From: Marinomonas shanghaiensis
Lineage (GTDB): Bacteria; Pseudomonadota; Gammaproteobacteria; Pseudomonadales; Marinomonadaceae
Direction of reading: 5' to 3'
Length of the DNA stretch: 64,000 nt
NCBI RefSeq assembly: GCF_003259175.1
Contig: NZ_QGOK01000022.1
Location: 1-64,000 of the forward strand
Below the pieces are notes generated by a model. It did not search any database and was not told where the DNA came from. It saw only the letters and a list, made by a program, of their open reading frames with translations. The translations under genes were made by a program, and so were the position numbers. The stretch's first letter is position 1; each line of letters starts with the position of its first letter. Positions 8,872 to 20,476 of the stretch are shown piece after piece.

Positions 8872-9411
8872 TTACTTAATTAAACTCAACACACTTCTAA
8901 ACTCATCCGCTCGACAGTCACCAATCAATTCAAATAAGCACATTTCAAGGCTGGTCACTTCCACACCTTTTCGAGCTAACTTGGCGAGCGCCATCTTTTT
9001 ATTCTCTGTCGTTCGAGATGATACGCAATCGCTCACCAACTCCACCACGTAACCCAAATCCAGCAAACCCAATGCGGTTTGATAAACACAAATATGCGCT
9101 TCAATACCACTAATCAACCAAGTATTCACCTTGGCTTTTTTCACAGCAGTAACAAAAGCCGGTTCGCCACAGGCACTAAAAGAATACTTAGCAATGGGCT
9201 CGACCATATTCAACACTTCACGAAGTTCAGGCACCGTTGCGCCCAGTTTTTCTGGGTTTTGCTCCAACCAAAGAATGGGCAAACCTAATAGCTTTGCGGC
9301 TTTTACTAGCTTAACCAAATTAGCGATAAACGCCTCGCTGTCGTGAACAATAGTGGCTAGTTTTCCTTGAACATCAATCACAACCAAACCGGTTTTGTCT
9401 TTTATTAACAT
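8872..9411 (-). CDS. Isochorismatase-like cysteine hydrolase
   Basis: This 179-aa protein fits the cysteine hydrolase fold of the isochorismatase/YcaC group. The Asp of the triad is in VVIDVQGKLA near residue 13. A catalytic Cys is in GIEAHICVYQTALGL near residue 108, with the typical cis-peptide neighbourhood before it. The Lys expected near residue 75 is in MVEPIAKYSFSA. Such enzymes hydrolyse amide or vinyl-ether bonds of small molecules, and the substrate here is unknown. An AGAGGAG Shine-Dalgarno precedes the ATG. It is monocistronic or loosely coupled to the small gene after it. Confidence 0.85.
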   Translation of the reverse strand: MLIKDKTGLVVIDVQGKLATIVHDSEAFIANLVKLVKAAKLLGLPILWLEQNPEKLGATVPELREVLNMVEPIAKYSFSACGEPAFVTAVKKAKVNTWLISGIEAHICVYQTALGLLDLGYVVELVSDCVSSRTTENKKMALAKLARKGVEVTSLEMCLFELIGDCRADEFRSVLSLIK

Positions 9412-9527
9412 TACACGCTCCTCTTTTGTTTGTATTTCCCACCTGCCGTTATTTGATCAATTCAATACCTAAAACATCACCAATACAAGATTTTGCCCAA
9501 ATACAAAATACAGCTTTAGTATGTTAA

Positions 9528-9852
9528 GGAAGGTGCGAATAAGTCTACTAAGCCTCAGTCTTTCAGAGAAATCGTCAAATAAGGCGCGACTCTGAAGGAA
9601 TGTAGGTACCTTTCAAAGAGTCACAACGACATGTGGCCTATTATTTTTAATAGTAAGCTCTGAAAGACCCGCATGCCTACATGGATGTAGGTAATTAGGG
9701 CAATGCAGGAGCAATTGCCGAGGGCATGGCCTAAAAGCCTGTATTCTTTGTTGAGCACCTCGAAAATAGAACCACTATTCACATTCGCTACTCGCCTCGA
9801 ATAACAGGCTTTTATCCACATGCTGAGACAAGAGGACTTGTTCGCACCTTCC
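9528..9852. mobile_element. IS5-type MITE (non-autonomous element, 325 bp)
   Basis: The left end GGAAGGTGCGAATAAGTC (from 9528) and the right end, read inward, GGAAGGTGCGAACAAGTC (from 9852) are terminal inverted repeats with one difference in 18 bp. They match the IS5 end sequence as I remember it. TTAA flanks both sides (9524-9527 and 9853-9856), consistent with the YTAR 4-bp target duplication of the IS5 group. There is no transposase. Inside are further palindromes: CCTACAT/ATGTAGG (9676-9691), GTCTTTCAGAG/CTCTGAAAGAC, and TAAAAGCCTGT/ACAGGCTTTTA (9732-9742 and 9804-9814). The 80-residue frame inside it is not transposase-like. Confidence 0.85.
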
Positions 9853-9992
9853 TTAAACAGCAACGTATTAACCCATCCATTTACCGCTCAAATAACAAAA
9901 TTGCCCTGTCAGTAAAATCGAGCGATTTTGTTATTTGTTTCGTTTTTAAAGCATCGTAACCTTTTCCGTTAATTTTTATGGAGAACAATAAC

Positions 9993-10457
9993 ATGCTCAA
10001 CACAACACAGATCAAAGTACGCGGCTATCACCTCGACCTTTTTCAACATGTCAACAATGCTCGCTACTTAGAATTTATAGAAGAAGGCCGCTGGGCATTT
10101 TTTGATGAATTTTTCAGTAAAGACGACTGGATGCAGCAAGACCTCGTCTGGCCTGTGGTGAATATAAACATCAACTTCAAATCCGAAGCCAATTTTGGAG
10201 ACCTACTCGAAGTGCAAACCCGCTATGTAAAAATAGGCAATCGTAGTGTCACCATGCAGCAGACCATTATAAAAGTCCCAACCAATGAGGTCGTGGTTGA
10301 CGCCGATGTCACCTATGTATGCTTCTCCAAAATGGCAAAATCAGCGATTCCCTTCCCAGATGATTTTAGACAAAGAATTGAGTTATCTATTGCGTCATTT
10401 GAACAAAATCAACTCAACAACATCACGGTTAACACAGCTTTCGACAAGTCCAAATAG
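9993..10457 (+). CDS. fadM: Acyl-CoA thioesterase FadM-like (hotdog fold)
   Basis: This 154-aa protein has the 4HBT signature KVRGYHLDLFQHVNNARYLE at its N-terminus, very close to E. coli FadM/YbaW. VNININF and VVVDADVTYVC follow in family order. FadM-type thioesterases hydrolyse long-chain acyl-CoAs that stall beta-oxidation, so it suits a genome with the fad genes found at 24-35 kb. I chose the ATG at 9993 because GGAG lies 9 nt upstream. An in-frame ATG at 9978 has no SD. A strong bidirectional terminator follows. Confidence 0.85.
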   Translation: MLNTTQIKVRGYHLDLFQHVNNARYLEFIEEGRWAFFDEFFSKDDWMQQDLVWPVVNININFKSEANFGDLLEVQTRYVKIGNRSVTMQQTIIKVPTNEVVVDADVTYVCFSKMAKSAIPFPDDFRQRIELSIASFEQNQLNNITVNTAFDKSK

Positions 10458-10463
10458 TACTGA

Positions 10464-10496
10464 CAATAAAAAAGGGCAAATCGCCCTTTTTTATTG
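10464..10496. terminator. Bidirectional terminator between fadM and iolG
   Basis: CAATAAAAAAGGGC (10464-10477), loop AAATC, GCCCTTTTTTATTG (10483-10496) form a perfect 14-bp stem with A and T tracts on either side. It serves both the plus-strand fadM and the convergent iolG operon. Confidence 0.9.
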
Positions 10497-10516
10497 TGGT
10501 ATGTAATATCAAGCTA

Positions 10517-11515
10517 TTACCAGCTCAAGGTTACTTTCTGCCCTGTTTCCAGTGATTTCTGTGCGGCATCCGCCAGAATTTGCGCACGGCGTCCATCTTC
10601 AAAACTTGGGGAAACGGGCTTTTTAGCAATGACGTTTTCGATGAAAGAGGTTAACTGCAAATTGTAAGCATCCACATAACGGTCGATAAAAAAGTTATAA
10701 AGTGGGTCTTTTACTTGCGTTGTCTCTTTAGTAAACCGAGTCACAGAGGTTGGCGTTTGGTTATTCGATATCACCATGCCTTCTGAGCCAAACGCTTCCA
10801 CACGCTGATCATAGCCATAGATGGCGCGACGAGAGCCATTAATATGAATCAAACGACCAGATTGGCTTTTCATGATCAGCATTACGCTGTCCACATCACC
10901 AATCTCGGTGATTTTTTTGTCCACCATGGCGCTGCCAAAAGCCTGTAACTCAACAATTTCTTCGCCTAAGACAAAACGTGCCATATCGAAATCATGAATG
11001 ATCATGTCACGGAAAATACCACCAGACGATTTTAAGTATTCCACTGGCGCCATACCAGGATCGCGACTGGTAATGATGACCTGCTCTAATGTGCCGATAC
11101 TGCCGTCTTGAGCCGCTTTGGCCACGGCCGCATGGCTTGGATCGTAACGACGATTAAAGCCAATCTGGATAGGCACATGACAATCTTTTATTTGTTCTAA
11201 GCAAGCGTTTACAGTCGCTGTATCTAGATCAATCGGCTTTTCACATAAAATGGCTTTACCCGCTTTGGCCGCCTTAATGATCAACTCCACATGGGTATCT
11301 GTACTGGTGGCAATCAACACCGCATCCACTTCTGGATCGGCTAAGGCGACTTCCACACTGTCCGCCACCTTGGCACCAGTGGCCTTTGCGACGGCTTCCG
11401 CCGCTGGCGCATAGACATCAAAGACATATTTTAAGTTAGATTGGGCAAACGCCTGAATATTTTGGGCGTGCATTTTTCCGATTCGACCCGCACCGAATAG
11501 CGCAAAATTCAACAT
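10517..11515 (-). CDS. iolG: myo-Inositol 2-dehydrogenase
   Basis: This 332-aa Gfo/Idh/MocA enzyme has an N-terminal Rossmann fold (GAGRIGKMHA, residues 8-17), the family motif CEKPID near residue 95 with the catalytic Lys, and RDMIIHDFDMARF near 165-180 with the Asp/His pair. Length and motifs match bacterial IolG, which oxidises myo-inositol to scyllo-inosose with NAD+. It is the last gene of a minus-strand group with iolB and a second dehydrogenase. It shares the fadM terminator. AAGGAATT precedes the ATG. Confidence 0.88.
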   Translation of the reverse strand: MLNFALFGAGRIGKMHAQNIQAFAQSNLKYVFDVYAPAAEAVAKATGAKVADSVEVALADPEVDAVLIATSTDTHVELIIKAAKAGKAILCEKPIDLDTATVNACLEQIKDCHVPIQIGFNRRYDPSHAAVAKAAQDGSIGTLEQVIITSRDPGMAPVEYLKSSGGIFRDMIIHDFDMARFVLGEEIVELQAFGSAMVDKKITEIGDVDSVMLIMKSQSGRLIHINGSRRAIYGYDQRVEAFGSEGMVISNNQTPTSVTRFTKETTQVKDPLYNFFIDRYVDAYNLQLTSFIENVIAKKPVSPSFEDGRRAQILADAAQKSLETGQKVTLSW

Positions 11516-11671
11516 GATAATTCCTTAGGTATATTTAAGGCGACTACTGCGCTTGTAAATACTGTGTTAAAAACGAACTCGAAATACTCATTTATAACTA
11601 TAAACTCCGTTTTCTCGTTCGTTTTTGCCTTGTCTTTACTTCGCTCGTAACGTCGCAACAGTTATTAAGGT

Positions 11672-12502
11672 TTAGAGCTGTTTATCTCTTTCAATAATCC
11701 ACTCATGATCCGGATCATTATGAAAAATCCAATTCCGACTTGGTCCCGCCATGACATTCAAATAATAGGATTGATAACCATGGGGGACACCAACTGGATG
11801 ATAACCTTCTGGCACCATGACAAGATCACCGTCTTCCACGGCCATGGTCTCATCAATGCTTCGGTCATCCGTATAAACACGCTGAAAGGCAAACCCCTGC
11901 GGTGGATCAATCTTGTGATAATAGGTTTCTTCCAGTTGAGTTTCCGCTGGCGCGGCGTCGGTATCATGCTTGTGAGGCGGATAACTAGACCAACCACCAC
12001 TGGGTGTGATCACTTCACACACCAACAAACTGTCAGCAGGTTCGTTACCAAATAGGATATTACACACATGACGGGTATTGCTTGCCACACCGCGAGTTTC
12101 GTACTGGCATTGCTCAGGGGTGATCAATTTCGCTGGAAATCCCCCTTTCCCTGGTGCCTTACAAAACGCGACTTCCACATCCGTAATGGCGGTAATACGA
12201 ATTTCATCTTGGGCTGGGGAGTACACAGAATAAGGTGCTTTTTGCGCAAACACACTCATTCGGTCACCAATATTTTCCCAAGCTTCAAGCTTGGTACGGA
12301 CGTTGGCTTTGCCCGATAGAATCACCGCGCATACTTCATCGGTTCCGGTTTGCACGGTTACAGATTCGCCCGCGTTAAGCTGATGCGCTTCAAAACCAAC
12401 ATAATGCCAATTCGCACTTTCTGGCGTAATATATTGAGTTTGCGTATTACCGTTCATTTGGCGTTGTTTGCTTCGTCTGTTTTTACTCAGTAAAGATGAC
12501 AT
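11672..12502 (-). CDS. iolB: 5-deoxy-glucuronate isomerase
   Basis: This protein is 276 aa from the ATG preceded by GAGG at 5 nt spacing. An earlier ATG 15 bp upstream has no SD. It is a bicupin of the IolB family: the C-terminal half carries YPPHKHD, the Glu of LEETYYH and a His in PVGVPHGYQSYYLNVM, which bind the metal in this family. IolB isomerises 5-deoxy-glucuronate in the middle of the inositol pathway. Neighbours are iolG (156 bp downstream) and a Gfo/Idh dehydrogenase (54 bp upstream). The partners iolC, iolD and iolE are not in this window. Confidence 0.9.
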   Translation of the reverse strand: MSSLLSKNRRSKQRQMNGNTQTQYITPESANWHYVGFEAHQLNAGESVTVQTGTDEVCAVILSGKANVRTKLEAWENIGDRMSVFAQKAPYSVYSPAQDEIRITAITDVEVAFCKAPGKGGFPAKLITPEQCQYETRGVASNTRHVCNILFGNEPADSLLVCEVITPSGGWSSYPPHKHDTDAAPAETQLEETYYHKIDPPQGFAFQRVYTDDRSIDETMAVEDGDLVMVPEGYHPVGVPHGYQSYYLNVMAGPSRNWIFHNDPDHEWIIERDKQL

Positions 12503-12556
12503 AAAAACCTCAATCATTATTATTGTCTTTTTGGCGTACTGAACCGATGTTTAAGG

Positions 12557-13714
12557 CTATCGATTCACATCATATTGCTCGACTTCTACCCACGCTTTCT
12601 TTTCATAAGATTCCACCACGCTATCGAGGATGATGTTTACTTGGGTCGCCGCTCGAAAGTCAGGCCATAAAGGAGCGTCATGCACAATACCTTGAAATAA
12701 ATCTCGAATTTCAACCGCTTTCATATCATTGAAGCCCAATCCATGACCCGCAGATACGCAAAATGCTTGATAATCAGGGTGTTCAGGTCCAACCAAAATA
12801 CGTTTAAAACCTTGGGTTTGAGGATTGCCCTCCGCAATATACAAAGACAATTCTGATAAGGTTTCTTGATCGAAAATCAAGCTTCCTTTGGTTCCCGTAA
12901 TTTCAAATGACAAACCATTTTTTCTTCCCCATGCGATACGCGACGCTTCTAATGTGCCTTGAGCACCATTAGCAAAACGCACCATCATATGCGCCTGATC
13001 ATCGTTTTCTACTTCCCCAACCCCTGCTTTGGCATCGTTTGAAGACAAAGGACGATATTGGTGGACTACTTTAAGATCCGCGCACAAAGATACAATAGGC
13101 GCCACCAGATGTGTCGCCAATTGCACAAGATGCGAGGCCAAATCATTCAATGCTCCGGTTCCCGCAAACTGCTTCTGTAAACGCCAACTAAAAGGCAAAT
13201 TTGCGTCAGCAAGATAGTCTTCATTAAACACACCACGAAAATGCACCACCTCACCAATATCACCCCGAGCAATTAATTGCTTAGCGAATTGCACCGTTGG
13301 GTTTTTGATATAATTAAAACCTACTAGCGTTTTGACACCAGCACGCTCTGCCGCTTCCGTCATCTCTCTGGCATCTGCCGCATTCAATGCTAACGGCTTT
13401 TCACTGTAAACATGCTTACCAGCAGCAATGGCGGCCAAGGCAATTTCTTTGTGTAGAAAGTTCGGTGCACAAATATCTACAACGTCAATGTTGGGATCAT
13501 GAATTAAGCTTTTCCAGTCCCCTGTCGAACGCTGAAAGCCCAATTCCAGCGCCTTCATTTCAGCCAACTCTGGTGTCGCATCCGCTAACATCTCACAATG
13601 TAATTGACCTTGTGGAATAGCAAAGGCTGCTATCGCATTTCGGTAGGCTATCGCATGAGCTTTGCCCATATAGCCTGAACCCACCAACCCTACACGCATT
13701 TTCTTTACTGTCAT
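12557..13714 (-). CDS. Gfo/Idh/MocA-family oxidoreductase, probably inositol-related
   Basis: This is a 385-aa protein from the ATG of MTVKKMRVGL. A frame extending to 13792 adds 26 residues that do not look family-like. The Rossmann motif GSGYMGKAHA, the motif SEKPLAL with the catalytic Lys, and NDLASHLVQL with the substrate-side His are present. The family oxidises or epimerises sugars and inositols with NAD(P). Its place as first gene before iolB and iolG suggests an inositol isomer (scyllo or chiro) or an inositol-derived substrate. A weak GAGA Shine-Dalgarno precedes the start. The exact substrate is unknown. Confidence 0.82.
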   Translation of the reverse strand: MTVKKMRVGLVGSGYMGKAHAIAYRNAIAAFAIPQGQLHCEMLADATPELAEMKALELGFQRSTGDWKSLIHDPNIDVVDICAPNFLHKEIALAAIAAGKHVYSEKPLALNAADAREMTEAAERAGVKTLVGFNYIKNPTVQFAKQLIARGDIGEVVHFRGVFNEDYLADANLPFSWRLQKQFAGTGALNDLASHLVQLATHLVAPIVSLCADLKVVHQYRPLSSNDAKAGVGEVENDDQAHMMVRFANGAQGTLEASRIAWGRKNGLSFEITGTKGSLIFDQETLSELSLYIAEGNPQTQGFKRILVGPEHPDYQAFCVSAGHGLGFNDMKAVEIRDLFQGIVHDAPLWPDFRAATQVNIILDSVVESYEKKAWVEVEQYDVNR

Positions 13715-13746
13715 GATCGTCTCACTATCGTATGTGATATTCCAAC

Positions 13747-13777
13747 AATGAAACCATAATAGAATATTTGTTTCATT
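13747..13777. promoter_or_regulatory. Inverted repeat AATGAAAC-N15-GTTTCATT upstream of the inositol operon
   Basis: Perfect 8-bp arms at 13747-13754 and 13770-13777 lie 33 bp before the start of the operon's first gene. The same arms occur before the GPH sugar symporter gene (3181-3217), with a different spacing. The site is a plausible operator for the operon. The binding protein is unknown. Confidence 0.45.
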
Positions 13778-13939
13778 TTTATCAATAGACAAAGTGATTA
13801 TTTTTATAAAAAATGCCGTCAGAGTGTCATAAGAAGGGGGAAATACGCACCAAAAAGAATTTAACGCTTTAAAAACAAAAGGATAAGATTGTCCTATGAA
13901 TAAAACACGCAGAATGCATTGAAATTTTTATTCCAAAAA

Positions 13940-14458
13940 TTATTCAGATAGGGCATTAGATGATAAGACTTCTCCCCTCCTCAACACCCAATACAAGTAG
14001 AAAACCACAAGGAGATTCAACAGGAGTATTGCGACGTTCATCCGGCTTGGATCAAGATAGATAGCATACAACTCAAAGGGGATATAGATAGATCCACTGA
14101 TAAAGGCAAGCCATTGCGTCCATCGCAATCGGTACCAAAGACCATATGCCACCACAAAACGAAAGCTGGCGTACAAGAGTAAAACCGTTGTCACCCATGC
14201 TGTATTCTTGAACGCCATGCGCTCAATGAAATGCAAAAAAGAGGTTAGGTATTGATGAGAAGCGGACATAGGCACCCAAACCACCACTCGCTCCGTCAGA
14301 CGATGCAGCTCTTGTCCCGCCAATAGATTGATCAGAACAATGATAGATAACGCCAACATCCCTTTCGCGCCCTCTAAAAGCGCGATCGCACTCAGACCTT
14401 CAAATTTCATACAAATAATATCAGCCAAAAGACCAAGCTTATGAAACCAAGATGACAA
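13940..14458 (-). CDS. DUF2127 family membrane protein
   Basis: This 172-aa protein has about four hydrophobic segments. The DUF2127 hallmarks are visible: an N-terminal AIALLEGAKGML, the central RFVVAYGLWYRLRWTQWLA and SGSIYIPFELY. The function of the family is unknown. A second possible start is the Met at residue 17 (MKFEGLS), which fits the family start slightly better, but no clear SD decides. It sits alone between the inositol operon and a chemoreceptor gene. Confidence 0.75.
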   Translation of the reverse strand: MSSWFHKLGLLADIICMKFEGLSAIALLEGAKGMLALSIIVLINLLAGQELHRLTERVVVWVPMSASHQYLTSFLHFIERMAFKNTAWVTTVLLLYASFRFVVAYGLWYRLRWTQWLAFISGSIYIPFELYAIYLDPSRMNVAILLLNLLVVFYLYWVLRRGEVLSSNALSE

Positions 14459-14514
14459 AAAAACGATGGCTATGGGCTAGTTGCACGGAAAAGAAGAAAA
14501 ACACAGCACGTAAA

Positions 14515-14554
14515 ATAAAAAAGGTAGGTTCGAGACAAAGCCCCAACCTACCTT
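14515..14554 (-). terminator. Terminator of the chemoreceptor gene
   Basis: AAGGTAGGTT (14521-14530) pairs with AACCTACCTT (14545-14554), with a 14-nt loop. On the minus strand a T-rich stretch follows. It lies 26 bp past the stop of the chemoreceptor. Confidence 0.75.
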
Positions 14555-14579
14555 AGATGAGTTACTCTTGCTATCGTGC

Positions 14580-16460
14580 TTATACCCTAAATTTATCTAA
14601 GGATTTCGCTTGTTCGATAGTGATCTCCACCATGGTCTCACACAGTGCGTATTGCTCGGTCGCTGCGTCAGAAACCGATTGGCTGATATCTCGAATATTG
14701 GTTGTATTACGATTAATTTCATTTGACGTAGCGCTTTGTTCCTCAGCCGCGGCCGCTATTTGTACCGTCATTTCATTAATTTCATTGATACTGGCACGAA
14801 TGGCTTCCAACGAGGCTTTTGCCTGGTTAGCGATTTGCTGAGTGGCATTGGCGCTTTCTCGGCTCTCAAGAATCACTTTTTCAGCTCCTCTCACTCCGCT
14901 TTGTAGTTGCTGAATCATCTTCTGAATTTGTTCCGTCGACTCTTGTGTCTTCGACGCTAAGGTTCGTACCTCATCCGCTACCACCGCAAAACCTCGACCT
15001 TGTTCACCTGCTCGCGCCGCCTCAATCGCCGCGTTTAAGGCCAACAAATTCGTTTGATCCGCAATGTCTGTGATCACAGTCAAAATGGATTCGATGTTAT
15101 TACTATAAACCACCAACTCATTAATCGTGGTCACAACGCCGCCCATTTTATCGGTCAACTGAGCAATAGAGGCTGTCGTACGTTCTACCACGCCAGAACC
15201 TTCTTTTGCTGCAACATCCGCTTGATTTGCACGACTGGCTGCCGTTTGAGCGTTATCAGCCACATCATGAGCCGTAGCGGACATTTGGTGCATGGCGGTC
15301 GCTAATTGATCCAATTCATTCAACTGTGTATACAGTTCAGAGGAAGAGCGCGCAGAAGAGGCCGCTGTTTTATCGGTATTTTCACGCACCCGCAAAGACC
15401 GACCTTTTACTTCGCGTATCATTTGCTGTAAGTAATCCACAAATTTGTTGAACTCACTTGATACAGCACCAAACTCATCATTGCTGATAATGTCCAATCG
15501 CTTGGTTAAATCGCCCTCTCCACCATTGATCTCCTGCAAAGACTCGCGCAGAGCACGCAAAGGCTCCAGCAAACGCGTCACAACCAAATAGAGAATGACC
15601 GACACAAGTAAGCCTGCGATCAAGGTGCTCCAAAAGGCAATCCAACCAAAGGAACGTACGTCAGCAAACAATTTTGCTTCATCTAACACAACACCAATGT
15701 ACCAATCAGCTCCGTACAAATTTGGCAATGGACTAAAAGACACATAAACCGACGTGCCATCGGCTAAGGTGTTGGGTAATAAGCCATTACTCAAAGTAGG
15801 GACGCCGCCTTGTAACAAATCTGCTACGGATTTGCCATTCAGATCTGCATTGGGGTGACTGATGATTTTGCCTGATTTATTTAACAAAAAGGCATAACCC
15901 GTTTCATTAAAATTCAAAGTATTCACCGCATCAGAAACGGTTTTTAGACTTAGATCGCCGCCAAACGCGCCTTTAAATTGACCACGATCAGAAAAATCGG
16001 CAATCACGGAAATCAAAATGTCCCCTTCTGTAGAAACATAAGGTTCTGTTAATACCGCTTGTTTATGTGTTTTGCCCATATCATACCAAGGGCGTTTTCG
16101 AGCATCCCAGCCTGGTGGGTTCCAATTTGGGTCGTTCGTAAAGCGAGGACCACCGCTCTCTAAACCACCAAATAGTAATAGGAATTCTTTTTGGTAAATG
16201 GGTAAATCAAAGGCTTTTTGAATGGTTTCTGGACTGAAATCCGCATCGATCGTTTGTGAAATTGACTCAATTAAATCCATTTTATTTTTAAGCCAGTTAT
16301 CCACCTGCAAAGCCAAGGCTTTACTGCTTTCTTGCGTGCTGGTCATGGTTTTTTCAAACAATGCGGCGCGAAGACTTGAGTATTGCAGCCAAGAGTACAT
16401 CGAGAACGCCAGCACGACGACAACCGACGCACACAACACTACTTTATGAGAGACCTTCAT
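14580..16460 (-). CDS. Methyl-accepting chemotaxis protein with dCache sensor
   Basis: A 626-aa receptor: transmembrane helix 1 at about residues 7-28, then a periplasmic double-Cache domain (about 35-270) with the motif [10 protein letters not shown], typical of dCache_1 ligand pockets. Transmembrane helix 2 (about 275-298), a HAMP domain (about 298-350) and a signalling domain follow. The hairpin tip [20 protein letters not shown] is visible. It should sense a small ligand, often an amino or organic acid, and control CheA. There is no C-terminal CheR-tethering pentapeptide. It is transcribed alone. Confidence 0.92.
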   Translation of the reverse strand: MKVSHKVVLCASVVVVLAFSMYSWLQYSSLRAALFEKTMTSTQESSKALALQVDNWLKNKMDLIESISQTIDADFSPETIQKAFDLPIYQKEFLLLFGGLESGGPRFTNDPNWNPPGWDARKRPWYDMGKTHKQAVLTEPYVSTEGDILISVIADFSDRGQFKGAFGGDLSLKTVSDAVNTLNFNETGYAFLLNKSGKIISHPNADLNGKSVADLLQGGVPTLSNGLLPNTLADGTSVYVSFSPLPNLYGADWYIGVVLDEAKLFADVRSFGWIAFWSTLIAGLLVSVILYLVVTRLLEPLRALRESLQEINGGEGDLTKRLDIISNDEFGAVSSEFNKFVDYLQQMIREVKGRSLRVRENTDKTAASSARSSSELYTQLNELDQLATAMHQMSATAHDVADNAQTAASRANQADVAAKEGSGVVERTTASIAQLTDKMGGVVTTINELVVYSNNIESILTVITDIADQTNLLALNAAIEAARAGEQGRGFAVVADEVRTLASKTQESTEQIQKMIQQLQSGVRGAEKVILESRESANATQQIANQAKASLEAIRASINEINEMTVQIAAAAEEQSATSNEINRNTTNIRDISQSVSDAATEQYALCETMVEITIEQAKSLDKFRV

Positions 16461-16650
16461 TCATTCTATCCTATCTGTAAAAAATTTAAGCAAGCCATAC
16501 ACCTGCTTCCCTGCAAAATTCAAATAACCTTTGTGATGGTTATAAGATTGTGTCAATTAGACTAGTTGCTGTGGAATTTATCTTAATGCACTTCAAAGCA
16601 CCACCTTTTAACCGTTGTTTTTTGTCGTAACTAAAGTTTAGACCAAGAAT

Positions 16651-16687
16651 AAAAAAAGCCCCCGCAATCCTAGAGAAAGCGGAGGCT
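16651..16687 (-). terminator. Terminator of katG
   Basis: AGCCCCCGC (16657-16665) pairs with GCGGAGGCT (16679-16687) with one mismatch. On the minus strand a run of seven T follows (complement of 16651-16657). Confidence 0.75.
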
Positions 16688-16732
16688 GGCTGTTGGCAAC
16701 ACTAAACCAGAGGGCAAAATACCCTCAAGAGA

Positions 16733-18970
<2,238 letters not shown>

Positions 18971-19225
18971 TTATCCTGACTGACTTTATTTGCATTCTAT
19001 ATGAGCTTTATGACGAAAAATCATAGACTCTTCTCTCTTGTCCTAATAGTTATAGCCCTTCATGGATCAAGTTGCTAATAAATAAAACCTAATATTCCAA
19101 TAGGCTGAGTCACAAAAGGGCCTATTTTCATATCATGGAATAACAACACTGCGACAGTACTCATTCAACCTAAAGCATGCTTTACTTGGATAACTATGAC
19201 TCAACTCACGATTTAGGAAAGCATT

Positions 19226-20476
19226 ATGCATATTATCAATGCTCGTTTGCGTCACCGCTCAGAGCTTTTCTCTATTAAGATTCAAAAGGGCATTTTCAGC
19301 AAGATAACCGCTCAGAACGATAAGCTAGTCGCAGCAGAAAACCATTTCGACGCAGAGGGTAAACTCATTTGTGCACCGTTTGTCGAACCACATATTCATC
19401 TGGACGCGGCTTTAACCGCTGGCGAACCAGAGTGGAACCAAAGCGGCACCTTATTCGAAGGCATTGAACGCTGGAGTCAACGTAAACCCATGTTGAACGA
19501 AGCGGATATTCGACGTCGCGTTTTGTCTACCATAGAACTTTTAGTACAAAACGGCGTACAAGCTATTCGTACCCATGCAGACACCACAGACCCAACCTTA
19601 GTCGGCGTTCGAACCCTGTGCGCCCTCCGCGATGAACTGAAAGACAAAATTGATATGCAAGTCGTCGCCTTTCCGCAGGACGGCTTGCTGTCCTATCCAA
19701 ACGGTTTAAAACTGATGGAAGAAGCATTGGAAATTGGTGCCGATGTGGTCGGTGGCATTCCGCACTTCGAATACACTCGAGAATTGGGTGAACAGTCAGT
19801 AAAGCTGATTATAGCACTGGCCAAAAAATACGATCGTTTGATCGACGTACATTGCGACGAAATTGATGATCCAAATTCTCGTTTTTTAGAGTTCCTTGCC
19901 TGTGAAGCTTTATTCCATGACATGGGATCCAAAGTCACTGCAAGTCATACCACCGCCATGCACTCTTATGACAATGCCTATTGTTCCAAGCTGTTCCGTT
20001 TATTAAAAAACGCTGGCATTAACTTTATCTCCTGCCCAACGGAAAGCATTCACCTACAAGGTCGTTTCGACACCTATCCAAAACGCCGCGGTGTAACCAG
20101 AGTAAAAGAGCTAAGAGAAGCCAATATAAACGTCTGTCTTGGGCAAGATTCTATCTTTGATCCATGGTACTCGTTGGGAAATGGTAAACTGCTGCGCACT
20201 TTAGATTATGCCATGCATATTTGCCAAATGATGGGCTACCAAGACTACGCCAACGCCTTAGACATGATCACAGACAACAGCGCGCGCACCCTATGTTTGC
20301 AAGGTTATGGTATAGAAGTCGGCCATGCCGCAAACTTTATAATGCTAGATGGACACGACGATTACAGCGTCTTACGCCAGCAAGGCGATGTATTGCTGTC
20401 TGTCCGTCAGGGTGAAATCATCATGCAACGCCAGCCCTCTACAGTCATTTCTCCGCCTTGGATTACGGGTCAATAA
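19226..20476 (+). CDS. codA: Cytosine deaminase (CodA-type amidohydrolase)
   Basis: A 416-aa metal-dependent hydrolase that matches E. coli CodA along its length: PFVEPHIHLD (metal-binding HxH), WNQSGTLFEGIERW, VHCDEIDD, ASHTTAMHSYDNAY, IHLQGRFDTYPKRRG and the catalytic Asp region LGQDSIFDPW. It should convert cytosine to uracil in pyrimidine salvage. The segment that reads GHDD in E. coli (from memory) is GQDS here, so the residue after the catalytic Asp is Ser. The stretch before IHLQGR is SCPTES rather than the E. coli NPLVN type. The substrate could therefore be shifted to a related N-heterocycle. No codB permease is adjacent. TAGGAAAG precedes the ATG. Confidence 0.83.
   Translation: MHIINARLRHRSELFSIKIQKGIFSKITAQNDKLVAAENHFDAEGKLICAPFVEPHIHLDAALTAGEPEWNQSGTLFEGIERWSQRKPMLNEADIRRRVLSTIELLVQNGVQAIRTHADTTDPTLVGVRTLCALRDELKDKIDMQVVAFPQDGLLSYPNGLKLMEEALEIGADVVGGIPHFEYTRELGEQSVKLIIALAKKYDRLIDVHCDEIDDPNSRFLEFLACEALFHDMGSKVTASHTTAMHSYDNAYCSKLFRLLKNAGINFISCPTESIHLQGRFDTYPKRRGVTRVKELREANINVCLGQDSIFDPWYSLGNGKLLRTLDYAMHICQMMGYQDYANALDMITDNSARTLCLQGYGIEVGHAANFIMLDGHDDYSVLRQQGDVLLSVRQGEIIMQRQPSTVISPPWITGQ

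Noticed and set aside
9621-9863. 80-aa frame on the minus strand
   Set aside because: It lies within the IS5-type element and crosses its terminal repeat. The translation is not like a transposase or any family.
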